A DNA stretch of 64,000 nt from Rhizobium sp. TH2 (GTDB taxonomy: Bacteria > Pseudomonadota > Alphaproteobacteria > Rhizobiales > Rhizobiaceae): the NCBI RefSeq assembly GCF_024707525.1, contig NZ_CP062231.1, positions 3,348,001-3,412,000 of the forward strand, in the 5' to 3' direction. A program made the translations under genes and the position numbers. Of this stretch, positions 7,891 through 15,588 are shown piece by piece (positions within the stretch are counted from its first letter, which is position 1; each line of letters begins with the position of its first letter). Under the pieces are notes generated by a model. That model was not told the origin of the DNA, made no database searches, and worked only from the letters and a program-made list of their open reading frames with translations.

Positions 7891-8058
7891 GTTGAACTCG
7901 ATATCGCTCCACAACGAACGCGGCGCAAGCGTTTCCCGAAGTTAAGGTTACTCCGGGACCAGTGGGAGCCGAGCGCCGCCTGCACTTTTTCGGTTGTGGC
8001 GACCGTCTTGGACATCGTATTCACGTCGGTCTTGAATTCCGTCGGCGCGCCTATGACT

Positions 8059-9333
8059 TCAGACATAGGCGATGTCCAGCGGAAGCTTCCGGCCCGGTAT
8101 GTCGACCTGTTTTGCTTCACGCCAGCTCGCCACGAGTCCGGGCGAATGTGTCGCGTGCCTCAGCTCGGCGGATACGACCAGTGTCGCGCCGACGGACTTC
8201 GAGACCGCCTGAAGCCTTTGCGCGACGTTCACGACGTCGCCGAGCACCGTGTACTCGCTGTGGCATCCGGCCTCCAGGACGCCCGCCAAGGCGGTTCCGG
8301 CATGGAGCCCTATTCCTGCCTTCAGCGCGGGTCGGCCGGCCGCGCCTTCGCGCTCGCGCCACTGTTCGAGCGCCTGGACCAGTTCCAGCGCGCATGCGAG
8401 AGCCCGATCGGCGTCGTCCTCGCGCGGCGCGGGATGTCCGAACACAGCCATGACCCCGTCGCCAAGATATTTGTCCACCGCGCCGCCATGCCGTACCACG
8501 ACATCGGAGACGATGTCCCGGAACTCGGACAGCATGTGCCGCATCTGCTCCGAGGAGGCGGATTCGGCGAAGCTGGTGAATCCCCTGAGATCGACGAACA
8601 TGACCGCGATCCGCCGCCGCTCGAGTCGCATGTCGTCACCGTCGGCGAGTTGCTCGACCACTGTTGGGGAGAAGAACCTGGCGAGGTTGCTCCTTCCTCG
8701 CTGGGCGATCGCGGCCTTGTCGCGCGTGTCCGCGGTTTCGCGCACGATCACGTAAACCGCCAAGGCCGCGGCGCCGAAACTCAAGGCCAGGCCGAGTTCC
8801 CGGTGGAAGTCCGGGTCCAGGAGAGCTTCGGCAAGAACAAGCCCGGAGCTGGCTCCGGCGACCACGAGGACCGCGAGCCAGCCCGCGAACACGATGCCGG
8901 AAAACCACGCCACAAGTTTCGTGTTCGACGAGAGTGCCGCGTTGTTGAGCAGGATGAACGCGACGACGAGACCCGCCGGAGTGAGCGCGTGGCTATGATC
9001 GAACGGACCCTGCGCCGCATGCATATAGAGCATGATAAGGACCGCGATCGCGTCGACGAGCACGAATAAGGGCAGCCGCCAGGAGATATCGGGTCGCCGG
9101 ACGGTGAGGAACAGCGAAACCAGAGTGAAGACAAGATATACGATAATGAGGATGGTGTGGGTCGGCGTTCGGGTATAGCTGCCAAGTACGAAGTTGCCCA
9201 TGAGCACCGCCACGGCAACGAGGCGGAGGAGTTCGCTGCCGATCACCCTCAGGCGGACAGGGTTCGCTGAGTTGGGCGCGGGCGCGGAATTTGGAAGGCG
9301 CACGACATCGGCATCTGTCGAATGGATTGACAT
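8059..9333 (-). CDS. Membrane-bound class III adenylate/guanylate cyclase
   Basis: A 424-residue protein with a short cytoplasmic N-terminus, about six membrane helices (roughly residues 35-200) and a C-terminal class III nucleotide cyclase domain. Catalytic parts are visible: FVDLRGFTSFAE with the first metal-binding Asp, KYLGDGVMAVFG with the second, and VLGDVVNVAQRLQ with the transition-state residues. Such proteins make cAMP (or cGMP) in response to membrane signals. It follows the cueR/hmrR gene on the same strand with a 66-base gap. A Crp-type regulator sits nearby at 12493, but a direct link is speculation. Confidence 0.87.
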   Translation of the reverse strand: MSIHSTDADVVRLPNSAPAPNSANPVRLRVIGSELLRLVAVAVLMGNFVLGSYTRTPTHTILIIVYLVFTLVSLFLTVRRPDISWRLPLFVLVDAIAVLIMLYMHAAQGPFDHSHALTPAGLVVAFILLNNAALSSNTKLVAWFSGIVFAGWLAVLVVAGASSGLVLAEALLDPDFHRELGLALSFGAAALAVYVIVRETADTRDKAAIAQRGRSNLARFFSPTVVEQLADGDDMRLERRRIAVMFVDLRGFTSFAESASSEQMRHMLSEFRDIVSDVVVRHGGAVDKYLGDGVMAVFGHPAPREDDADRALACALELVQALEQWREREGAAGRPALKAGIGLHAGTALAGVLEAGCHSEYTVLGDVVNVAQRLQAVSKSVGATLVVSAELRHATHSPGLVASWREAKQVDIPGRKLPLDIAYV

Positions 9334-9399
9334 GCGATTTCCTTCTTAGTTCTCTTGGCGCTTGACCGCGCCTACCTAGGCCGCCTCGGTCGATAGACC

Positions 9400-9849
9400 T
9401 CAAACGGCGGCTACTCCGAACTTCCGGCCATCCTTGGCGGGGGTGGTATCGATCTTGCCTTTTCCTTCGGCGAAACCTTCGATGATGGGGCAGTCGGGTC
9501 GGTGGTCGCCGTGGCAATTGTTGGCGAGGTGCTTGAGCGTCTTGGTCATCTCTGCGATCGCCGCCGCTTTCCTTTCGAGTTCCGCGATCTGTTCGATGGC
9601 GATGGCCTTGACGTCGGCGCTGGCCCGCGAGCGGTCCCGCCAGAGCGCGAGCAACGTCTTCATCTGTTCGACGGTGAAGCCGAGGTCCCGTGCTCGGCGG
9701 ATGAAACGAAGCGTGTGGATTTCGTTGTCGGTATAAGTGCGGTAGCTGGAGTCCGTTCGATGGGCGGGCTTGATGAGCCCGATCTGCTCGTAGTACCGGA
9801 TCATCTTTGACGAGACCCCACTCGCCTTGCTTGCGTCACCAATGTTCAT
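9400..9849 (-). CDS. hmrR: Cu(I)-responsive MerR-family regulator (HmrR/CueR)
   Basis: A 149-residue MerR-family activator. The start is the ATG at 9847-9849 with an AGGAGA site seven bases upstream; longer in-frame starts are not needed. The winged helix DNA-binding part begins MNIGDASKASG. The metal loop CHGDHRPDC places Cys at 112 and 120 and residue 77 is Ser, exactly as in CueR, so it should sense Cu(I) and similar monovalent ions. It follows actP directly, as hmrR does in rhizobia, and probably acts on the promoters at 12410, 13899 and perhaps 4293. The C-terminal tail after the loop is longer than in CueR. Confidence 0.9.
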   Translation of the reverse strand: MNIGDASKASGVSSKMIRYYEQIGLIKPAHRTDSSYRTYTDNEIHTLRFIRRARDLGFTVEQMKTLLALWRDRSRASADVKAIAIEQIAELERKAAAIAEMTKTLKHLANNCHGDHRPDCPIIEGFAEGKGKIDTTPAKDGRKFGVAAV

Positions 9850-9902
9850 GATCGTCTCCTTGCGTGATGGGGACGCGCGCTGATTGGCGCGCGTCGATGG
9901 TT

Positions 9903-12380
9903 TCACTGCGGGCGGAAGCTCCGGAGCCTGAGGGCGTTGGCGAGCACGAAAACGCTCGACATGCCCATGGCGGCCGCGGCCAGCACCGGAGAGAGCAGCG
10001 TGCCGTTCACCGGATAGAGGGCGCCCGCCGCGACTGGGATCAGGATCACGTTGTAGGCGAAGGCCCAGAACAGGTTCTGCTTGATGTTCCGGATCGTGGC
10101 CTGGCTGAGCGCGATGGCGCGCGACACCCCGGTCAACTCGCCCGACATCAGGACCACGTCCGCACTCTCGATGGCGATATCCGTGCCCGTTCCGACGGCA
10201 AGCCCGACATCTGCCTCGGTCAACGCCGGAGCGTCGTTGATGCCGTCGCCGATGAAGGCGACGGTCCTGCCGCCCTCACGCAGCCGCTTGACGGCGTCCA
10301 CCTTTCCATCGGGCAGGACCTCGGCGATGACTTCGTCGATCCCGAGCTGACCTGCGACCGCACGGGCGGTGTGGCCGTTGTCGCCGGTGATCATCGCCAC
10401 TTTCAGGCCGAGCGCATGAAGTGCGGCGATCGCCACCGGTGTCGAGTCCTTGATAGGGTCGGCGACCGCGATCACCGCGGCGAGCTTGCCATCGACTGCC
10501 GCGTAGAGCGGCGAGCGGCCGAGGCCGCCGAGCGTTTCCGCGCGCTCCGCGAAGCCTGAGACATCGATGCCGGACGCGGTCATCGCACGATCGGCGCCGA
10601 CCAGGACCTTCCGCCCTTCGACAACCCCGCTCACGCCAAAGCCAGGCAGGGCTTCAAAGTCCGAGACGGCGACCGGAGATACTCCGATATCCTTCGCTCC
10701 GGCGACAATTGCCTCGGCGATCGGGTGTTCGGAAAGGACTTCGACGCTGGCGACCAGACGCAGGACCTCGATCTTGGCGAAACCTTCCGCGACGTCGAAG
10801 TCGGTGAGTTCCGGCCTGCCTTTGGTGAGGGTGCCCGTCTTGTCCAGCGCCACGACGTCTACGTCGCGCAGGCTTTGCAGCGCCTCGCCCTTGCGGAACA
10901 GGATGCCGAACTCGGCCGCGCGCCCCGTGCCGACCATGATCGAGGTTGGGGTTGCGAGACCCATGGCGCAAGGGCAGGCGATGATCAGGACGGCGACGGC
11001 GTTTACGAGCGCATAGGTCAGCGCGTGGTCAGGACCGAGGGCGAGCCAGACGAGGAAGGTGACGGAGGCGGCCGCGATGACGGCCGGGACGAACCAGCCC
11101 GTCACCTTGTCGACCAGCGCCTGGATCGGAAGCTTCGACCCTTGCGCCGCCTCGACCATGCGGATGATCTGGGCGAGCAGCGTGTCGCCGCCGATCTTGG
11201 TCGCCCGGAAGGTGAACGAGCCTGTCTTGTTGATCGTGCCGCCGACGACCTCCGAGCTGACCGCCTTCCTCACGGGAACCGGTTCGCCCGTGATCATGGA
11301 TTCATCGACATAGGAGACGCCCTCGACGACGGTGCCATCGACCGGAACCTTCTCGCCCGGCCTGATGCGTACGACGTCGTTACGGCGCACGTCGGCGACC
11401 GGGACTTCGACGAATTCGCCGTTCCGCTCGACGAAGGCTGTCTTGGGCTGCAGACCGATGAGGTGCTTGATCGCCTGGCTGGTCTTGCCCTTGGCGCGTG
11501 CCTCGAGGAAACGGCCGAGCAGGATCAGCGTCACGATGACGGCAGCCGCCTCGTAATAGACGTTCTCGGTTCCCTCCGGCAGCAGGCCCGGGGAAAAGGT
11601 CGCGATCACCGAATATCCCCACGCCGCCGAGGTGCCGAGCACGACGAGCGAATTCATGTCCGGTGTCCAGCGCAACAGGTTCGGCACGCCCTTCTGGAAG
11701 AAGCGCAGGCCGGGCCCGAAAAGGACGAGCGAGGCGAGCGCGAACTGGAGGTAGCGGTTCTCCTCCATCCCGATGTTCTCCATCACCCAGACATGAATGG
11801 CCGGGACGAAGTGCGAGCCCATCTCGAGAACGAAGAGCGGCAACGTGAACACGGCGGCAAGTGCCAACGCCATAGCGAGCTTCTTGAGCTCCTGGGCCTT
11901 GCGGTCAGGCTCGGTCGTCGCCCCCGTCTCCTCGCGCGGATGGATGACCTCGTATCCGGCCTTGCGGACCGCGCCTTCGAGCGCGGCGATATCGCCTCCG
12001 GCGAAACGGACGGTGGCCTTCTCGGTCGCGAGGTTGACGGAGGCTTCGAGCACGCCGGGAACAGCCGCGAGCGCCTTCTCGACACGGCGAACGCAGGATG
12101 CGCAGGTCATGCCTTCGATCCGAAGTTCGCCCGTCTCGATCCTTGGCTCGTAGCCCGCCTTCGAGATCGCCTGAATTACCGCGTCTGCGACGGCCGGGTC
12201 GCTGAAGCTGACAGAGGCACGCTCCGTTGCGAGGTTCACATTGGCGGCCTGTACGCCGGGAACGGCGGCAATCGCCTTCTCAACACGGCCGACGCAGGAC
12301 GCACAGGTCATGCCGTCGATGCCGAATTCGGCCCAGGAGGTGTCGAAACCTCGTTCTTCAATCTTCTTGAGTGCAGTCAT
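9903..12380 (-). CDS. actP: Cu(I)-exporting P1B-type ATPase
   Basis: An 825-residue copper pump. Two N-terminal heavy-metal domains each carry GMTCASC (about residues 20-85 and 90-155). They are followed by the membrane helices, the actuator domain with TGEP, the ion-binding CPC motif in [13 protein letters not shown], the phosphorylation site DKTGT and the SEHPIAEA motif of P1B ATPases. The CPC motif marks the Cu(I)/Ag(I) class (CopA, called ActP in rhizobia). The ATG at 12378-12380 is the start, because the MerR promoter lies just upstream at 12410-12440. The regulator gene hmrR follows with a 53-base gap. Confidence 0.94.
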   Translation of the reverse strand: MTALKKIEERGFDTSWAEFGIDGMTCASCVGRVEKAIAAVPGVQAANVNLATERASVSFSDPAVADAVIQAISKAGYEPRIETGELRIEGMTCASCVRRVEKALAAVPGVLEASVNLATEKATVRFAGGDIAALEGAVRKAGYEVIHPREETGATTEPDRKAQELKKLAMALALAAVFTLPLFVLEMGSHFVPAIHVWVMENIGMEENRYLQFALASLVLFGPGLRFFQKGVPNLLRWTPDMNSLVVLGTSAAWGYSVIATFSPGLLPEGTENVYYEAAAVIVTLILLGRFLEARAKGKTSQAIKHLIGLQPKTAFVERNGEFVEVPVADVRRNDVVRIRPGEKVPVDGTVVEGVSYVDESMITGEPVPVRKAVSSEVVGGTINKTGSFTFRATKIGGDTLLAQIIRMVEAAQGSKLPIQALVDKVTGWFVPAVIAAASVTFLVWLALGPDHALTYALVNAVAVLIIACPCAMGLATPTSIMVGTGRAAEFGILFRKGEALQSLRDVDVVALDKTGTLTKGRPELTDFDVAEGFAKIEVLRLVASVEVLSEHPIAEAIVAGAKDIGVSPVAVSDFEALPGFGVSGVVEGRKVLVGADRAMTASGIDVSGFAERAETLGGLGRSPLYAAVDGKLAAVIAVADPIKDSTPVAIAALHALGLKVAMITGDNGHTARAVAGQLGIDEVIAEVLPDGKVDAVKRLREGGRTVAFIGDGINDAPALTEADVGLAVGTGTDIAIESADVVLMSGELTGVSRAIALSQATIRNIKQNLFWAFAYNVILIPVAAGALYPVNGTLLSPVLAAAAMGMSSVFVLANALRLRSFRPQ

Positions 12381-12409
12381 GGGATAGTCCCTTTCACTAA
12401 CTGCATAGA

Positions 12410-12440
12410 TAGATAATCCTTCCAACAATGGTAAGGTCAA
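12410..12440 (-). promoter_or_regulatory. MerR/CueR-type promoter of actP
   Basis: On the minus strand TTGACC (-35) and TATCTA (-10) are separated by 19 bases that contain the dyad CCTTACC-N5-GGAAGG. The 19-base spacer and the dyad are hallmarks of promoters activated by MerR proteins, and the half sites resemble CueR boxes. It ends 30 bases before the actP start. Confidence 0.82.
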
Positions 12441-12492
12441 GCGCCGCTTCAAGAAAAGTTTTCCCCTCCCCGCGCACTTGAGTTTGGAAGCA

Positions 12493-13041
12493 TCATCGTT
12501 TCCGGCGAGCAGCAAGTTCTCGATAGAACGCCTCGGGCGACACTCCGATCTCCTCGGCCACGCCCTTCCAATCCCCTTTGACGGGCATTACGCGTTCATG
12601 CCAGGTGAGCCACGCGTCGAGCCGTTCGGCGACCGTGCGGAGCGAAACCAGTTCGGCGCGCCTCCTCGCTGCCTGAAGCTGATGCGACATCGCCAAAGCC
12701 CACGCACGGCAGAACCGGACGTCGGTGTCGAGGAGACGTTGGATATCGACGACCGCATAGGCTTCGGTCTCCGCGTCCGTCATCGCGATACCATCACAAT
12801 GGTAGCTCGGCGAGAATACCGAGGCCTCTGCCAGGATGTCACCCGCCGCAGCCCGCTGGAGGACAGCGGTCTGTCCGTCGGGCTGGTACCGGACCAACCG
12901 GATCGTTCCCGCGCGCACGACATGAAGCGTCTCGACGGCATCGTTCCGGTGGAACAGGAAAGCTCCTGCAGCGGAGGACCGGCTCGCGCGAGGAAAGGGC
13001 CGGAGACATTCAAAGAGTTCGAGCGACATGACAGCTATCAT
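12493..13041 (-). CDS. Crp/Fnr-family transcription regulator
   Basis: A 182-residue protein with an N-terminal cyclic-nucleotide-binding-like beta barrel (about 10-110) and a C-terminal helix-turn-helix ([20 protein letters not shown]). It has no Fnr-type Cys cluster. The cAMP-pocket RxS motif is not evident, so the ligand is unknown. Possible starts are the ATGs at 13041 and 13029; neither has a good ribosome site, and both lie inside the perfect dyad at 13025-13044. It is divergent from the Spy-like gene at 13092 with only 50 bases between, so it may control that gene and itself. Confidence 0.8.
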   Translation of the reverse strand: MIAVMSLELFECLRPFPRASRSSAAGAFLFHRNDAVETLHVVRAGTIRLVRYQPDGQTAVLQRAAAGDILAEASVFSPSYHCDGIAMTDAETEAYAVVDIQRLLDTDVRFCRAWALAMSHQLQAARRRAELVSLRTVAERLDAWLTWHERVMPVKGDWKGVAEEIGVSPEAFYRELAARRKR

Positions 13042-13044
13042 GTC
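13025..13044. promoter_or_regulatory. Palindromic operator over a regulator start codon
   Basis: A perfect inverted repeat, GACATGA-N6-TCATGTC, covers the start of the Crp-type gene and lies 48 bases before the divergent gene at 13092. Position and symmetry suggest a binding site for the regulator itself. It is not the standard Fnr or Crp consensus. Confidence 0.45.
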
Positions 13045-13091
13045 ATGGAATCGCCTGGGGGTTCAAGATCGCAGGGCATGAAGGAGAAGCC

Positions 13092-13619
13092 ATGAGATAC
13101 GCTACGATTATACTCGCGGCGGCAACGCTTGCCGCCCACCCTGCTCCTGCAGCCGACAACCATCACAATCACGGCCATAAGTCGCCCTATGCCGGAGAGC
13201 AGACCCGCGACATCAAGGCGTTTTCGCGGGAGGACATAGAGGAACTGCTTCGCGGCGGCGGATGGGGATTTGCCAAGGCGGCCGAGCTGAACGGAATGCC
13301 CGGGCCGACCCACGTCCTCGACATGGCGGGCGATCTCGGATTGTCCTCGGACCAGACGGCGAAGGTGCGCCAAGTGCGCGACCAGATGCGGCAGGAGGCA
13401 GTGGCGTTGGGAAAACAGTTTGTGGCCCAGGAGGGGGAGCTTGAAGCGAGGTTCCGAGGCGGTGAAATCGCCGAAAAGGAACTGAACCACCGGGTGAAGG
13501 AGATCGAGGTGACGAGGGCGGAGCTTCGGATCGCCCATCTGCGCGCTCACCTCGCGGTGGTCGGCATTCTCGAGGATGACCAGGTCGATCAGTATAACGC
13601 GCTTAGAGGTTATAGGTGA
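13092..13619 (+). CDS. Spy/CpxP-like periplasmic protein (heavy-metal resistance type)
   Basis: A 175-residue protein with a signal peptide (ending PAPAAD), a His-rich mature N-terminus (NHHNHGHK) and a long alpha-helical body. The segment DLGLSSDQTAKVRQVRD and the Glu/Arg-rich helices match the Spy/CpxP and CnrX-like group, which act as periplasmic chaperones or metal sensors. A typical AAGGAG site precedes the ATG at 13092. It converges on the CopZ-like gene through a shared hairpin at 13627-13657. The His patch suggests metal binding. Confidence 0.72.
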   Translation: MRYATIILAAATLAAHPAPAADNHHNHGHKSPYAGEQTRDIKAFSREDIEELLRGGGWGFAKAAELNGMPGPTHVLDMAGDLGLSSDQTAKVRQVRDQMRQEAVALGKQFVAQEGELEARFRGGEIAEKELNHRVKEIEVTRAELRIAHLRAHLAVVGILEDDQVDQYNALRGYR

Positions 13620-13626
13620 AGAGCAA

Positions 13627-13657
13627 CAGCCCGGCTCCACGGATGGAAACCGGGCTG
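13627..13657. terminator. Hairpin between convergent genes
   Basis: CAGCCCGG pairs perfectly with CCGGGCTG around a 15-base loop, between the stop codons of the Spy-like gene and the CopZ-like gene. There is no long T-run on either side; a two-way terminator is likely. Confidence 0.5.
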
Positions 13658-13663
13658 CGCAGG

Positions 13664-13867
13664 TCAGGCGGCTTTGTAAGTGGCCGGATACCCGGCCTCG
13701 TCGAGCGCTGAGCCGATCGCGCTCGGATCGGCCGTGGTTTCCACGGTGGCCTTGCGCGCGTTGAGGTCAACATTGGCGACTGCGGCTGGGTCGATCGACT
13801 TGATTGCCTTGGTGACGGTTCCCGCGCAGTGCCCGCAGCTCATATCCGGAATGTCGAATTCATACAT
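13664..13867 (-). CDS. copZ: CopZ-like copper chaperone (HMA domain)
   Basis: A 67-residue single heavy-metal-associated domain with the metal motif MSCGHCAGTV near the N-terminus and the family's GYPATY end. Such proteins carry Cu(I) in the cytosol to pumps such as ActP. The start is the ATG at 13865-13867 with AGGAG eight bases ahead; a TTG two codons upstream is too close to the ribosome site. It has its own MerR-type promoter at 13899-13929, so it probably belongs to the same copper regulon as actP. Confidence 0.9.
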   Translation of the reverse strand: MYEFDIPDMSCGHCAGTVTKAIKSIDPAAVANVDLNARKATVETTADPSAIGSALDEAGYPATYKAA

Positions 13868-13898
13868 GGTCAATTCTCCTGTCGTTGGGACATGACGG

Positions 13899-13929
13899 GA
13901 TATGGGGCTTCCAATACTGGCAAGGTCAA
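13899..13929 (-). promoter_or_regulatory. MerR/CueR-type promoter of copZ
   Basis: On the minus strand TTGACC and CATATC are 19 bases apart, with the partial dyad CTTGCC-N6-GGAAG in between. The first 12 bases (TTGACCTTGCCA) match the actP promoter except for one base. Confidence 0.75.
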
Positions 13930-14149
13930 GGGGTCCACGAAAAACAACGGTCGAGCGACGGCTAGTGCATGTCCTTCGGCACCGGTGTCAACTTGAGCCC
14001 TTCATCATGCGCTCGAAGTTGATCGTCCCGCCGATCCTCATGCGGCTTCATGTCAGGACGTCGTCTATGACAGCTTATATTTGTATCCAGTCCCCAATTG
14101 CACATTGCCGACGATGCTGGTGTTCCTGATCGACTCCGCAAGCCCAAAT
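13930..14149. other. Non-coding or remnant sequence
   Basis: No gene with a ribosome site is supported here. A short minus-strand reading frame ending near 13995 (…GGTINFERMMKGSS) looks like the last residues of a lost gene, but it is closed by a stop codon within 20 codons upstream. Base composition begins to drop in GC here. Confidence 0.35.
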
Positions 14150-14902
14150 TTAGATAAGAGAACGCAACCCGCTGCCGAATGCGGCTTCGATTTCCTCGCG
14201 CCAGTAGTATTGAAAATCCGTGTGTGGATGAGGCAAGCAGTTTCCAACCTTCGTTGAATAGCTAATGCCTCCTTCGAGGCGATGGGAAAGTTCAAACCGA
14301 CTTATAAACGTACGTCGAAACGATTGGAGATTTCCCAAAGTTGGGAGACGTGTGAGCAATTTTGCGCTAATTAACTTATTTACGAGCTTTGGCCGTTGCC
14401 CGAGGACTTCGGACACCTCGGCGGTCGATAGAATTATGTTTGACACTCCTTCGACCTTCGAGTTGGCAAGGATGTCAGCGAGCTCGGCAACGTTTTGAAC
14501 GCTAATGCGATGGGTGTAAGCGTAACCTGGCGGCATCCATTTATAACGAAGCTTACGATCCAAGATTGCCTCGAAAATGTCGCCCCAAGGAGGTACCACG
14601 GCCGTTGAAAACATGCGGATCAGAAAGTGTAGCGTCGTCTGGAACGGATACCGTCCGGTAGTTGCACCAGTGTTCTCAAAAAGGTCCGCGAATTCTCTCG
14701 CCAAGTTTGGTCTCCGGAGGTGTTCAACATTGGCCACAGACGTCGCAAGCTCGTGGGGAAGGACCCCGATTTCTTTGGCAAGCCTCTTTAGGGCAGGATC
14801 GCTTCGGGCTTTGGCGACGTCGCGCTCTATATCCGAACTGAAGAGTGAACGGTCGGCCAGAAACGTCTTCGTTCTCAATCCAGCAGGCTTCTCAGATCGC
14901 AA
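14150..14902 (-). CDS. Unidentified protein, foreign character, start uncertain
   Basis: An open frame of about 250 codons that I do not recognise. The first usable start is a TTG at 14900-14902 without a ribosome site, yet protein-like coding continues upstream without a stop to 14980, so the gene may be 5'-truncated or use a rare start. The middle part (about residues 155-200) contains ILSTAEVSEVLGQRP followed by NKLISAKLLTRL, which looks like a helix-turn-helix of the kind found in TniQ-like and excisionase-like proteins; this is a weak resemblance. Codon use is poorer in GC than in the neighbours. It lies downstream of the mer-type promoter at 15122-15152. Confidence 0.45.
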   Translation of the reverse strand: MRSEKPAGLRTKTFLADRSLFSSDIERDVAKARSDPALKRLAKEIGVLPHELATSVANVEHLRRPNLAREFADLFENTGATTGRYPFQTTLHFLIRMFSTAVVPPWGDIFEAILDRKLRYKWMPPGYAYTHRISVQNVAELADILANSKVEGVSNIILSTAEVSEVLGQRPKLVNKLISAKLLTRLPTLGNLQSFRRTFISRFELSHRLEGGISYSTKVGNCLPHPHTDFQYYWREEIEAAFGSGLRSLI

Positions 14903-14997
14903 GCAAGCAACAATGTAAGTTCGTCTGGCATCACGATTGTTCCCGGCAATGTCGAATCCCCCACGTTCTCGTCGCCATTAGTCGCACATCCCGCCAC

Positions 14998-15102
14998 GCA
15001 ATCGCTGGACTTCGCATTTGTGAATATGGAAAATCGATCTGTAATATGGACGTTTGGATTTGTGTATGTGGATTTCGGATTGTGCCTGACATCCCTATTG
15101 TG
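14998..15102. repeat. Row of imperfect ~21-bp direct repeats
   Basis: Units of the form (T)TTGTG-AATATGGA-NNTTCGGA recur at 15017, 15038, 15059, 15079 and 15097, that is, with spacing 21, 21, 20 and 18 bases. A further half unit, TGGACTTCGCA, lies just before 15017. The third unit carries TGGATTTCGGA and the second TGGACGTTTGGA. The row fills the gap between the unidentified ORF and the mer-type promoter. Such arrays are seen at ends of Tn7/Tn402-like transposons and at regulator or replication sites; which applies is open. Confidence 0.55.
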
Positions 15103-15121
15103 TCCTTACCGGATACACCTC

Positions 15122-15152
15122 ATATAGGTTCCGTACCATAGTACGGAGTCAA
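15122..15152 (-). promoter_or_regulatory. mer-type operator/promoter
   Basis: The dyad TCCGTAC-CATA-GTACGGA (15130-15147) lies between TTGACT (-35) and CTATAT (-10) with a 19-base spacer, reading leftward. This is the well-known arrangement of the Tn21/Tn501 mer operator. It starts only three bases from the divergent merR gene. Confidence 0.8.
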
Positions 15153-15155
15153 GGG

Positions 15156-15560
15156 ATGAAATCGACGACAATCGCAGGGCTCGCACGCGAAGGCGGCGTG
15201 GGCGTCGAAACGGTCAGATATTACCAGCGCCGAGGACTACTCGACACGCCTGAACGGGCAAATACATATGGCCTCGGCGGCGGCGTACGCCGCTACGGCG
15301 ACGAGGATGTGCGAAAACTCCGCTTCATCCGTTCGGCGCAGGCGGCAGGTTTCACGCTGGAAGAGATTTCCGAACTGATCACGCTCGACGCCACGGACGA
15401 TCGCGCACGGGCATTGGAGATCGCCAACGAACGGATCACCGCGCTTGATGCGAAGATCGCCGAATTGGAAGCCGCGCGCACTTCGTTGAAACGGCTTGCT
15501 CATCATTGCAGCCACACTCACGAAGGCCCCTGCCCGATCCTCACGGCGTTCGAGCACTGA
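15156..15560 (+). CDS. merR: MerR-family regulator, mercury-type but lacking Cys82
   Basis: A 134-residue MerR protein. The N-terminal half (VGVETVRYYQRRGLL, VRRYGDEDVRKLRFI, AQAAGFTLEEI) follows true MerR proteins closely, and the divergent operator is of the mercury type. The C-terminal loop HHCSHTHEGPC carries Cys118 and Cys126, matching Cys117 and Cys126 of MerR. The third mercury ligand, Cys82, is replaced: residues 81-82 are Asp-Asp. It may therefore sense another ion or have lost sensing. No merT, merP or merA follows on either side. Confidence 0.85.
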   Translation: MKSTTIAGLAREGGVGVETVRYYQRRGLLDTPERANTYGLGGGVRRYGDEDVRKLRFIRSAQAAGFTLEEISELITLDATDDRARALEIANERITALDAKIAELEAARTSLKRLAHHCSHTHEGPCPILTAFEH

Positions 15561-15588
15561 AATAACGATTTCGGCGTTTTTTGGAGAG

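Noticed and set aside
10725..12416. Long plus-strand frame opposite actP
   Set aside because: Antisense shadow of the copper ATPase.
13962..14147. 61-codon minus-strand frame upstream of copZ
   Set aside because: No ribosome site or family signal, and it overlaps the low-GC remnant; more likely decayed sequence.
1..15560. Integrase or complete transposon that would explain the island
   Set aside because: No integrase, transposase with a catalytic triad, or terminal repeats with target duplication could be recognised in the window.
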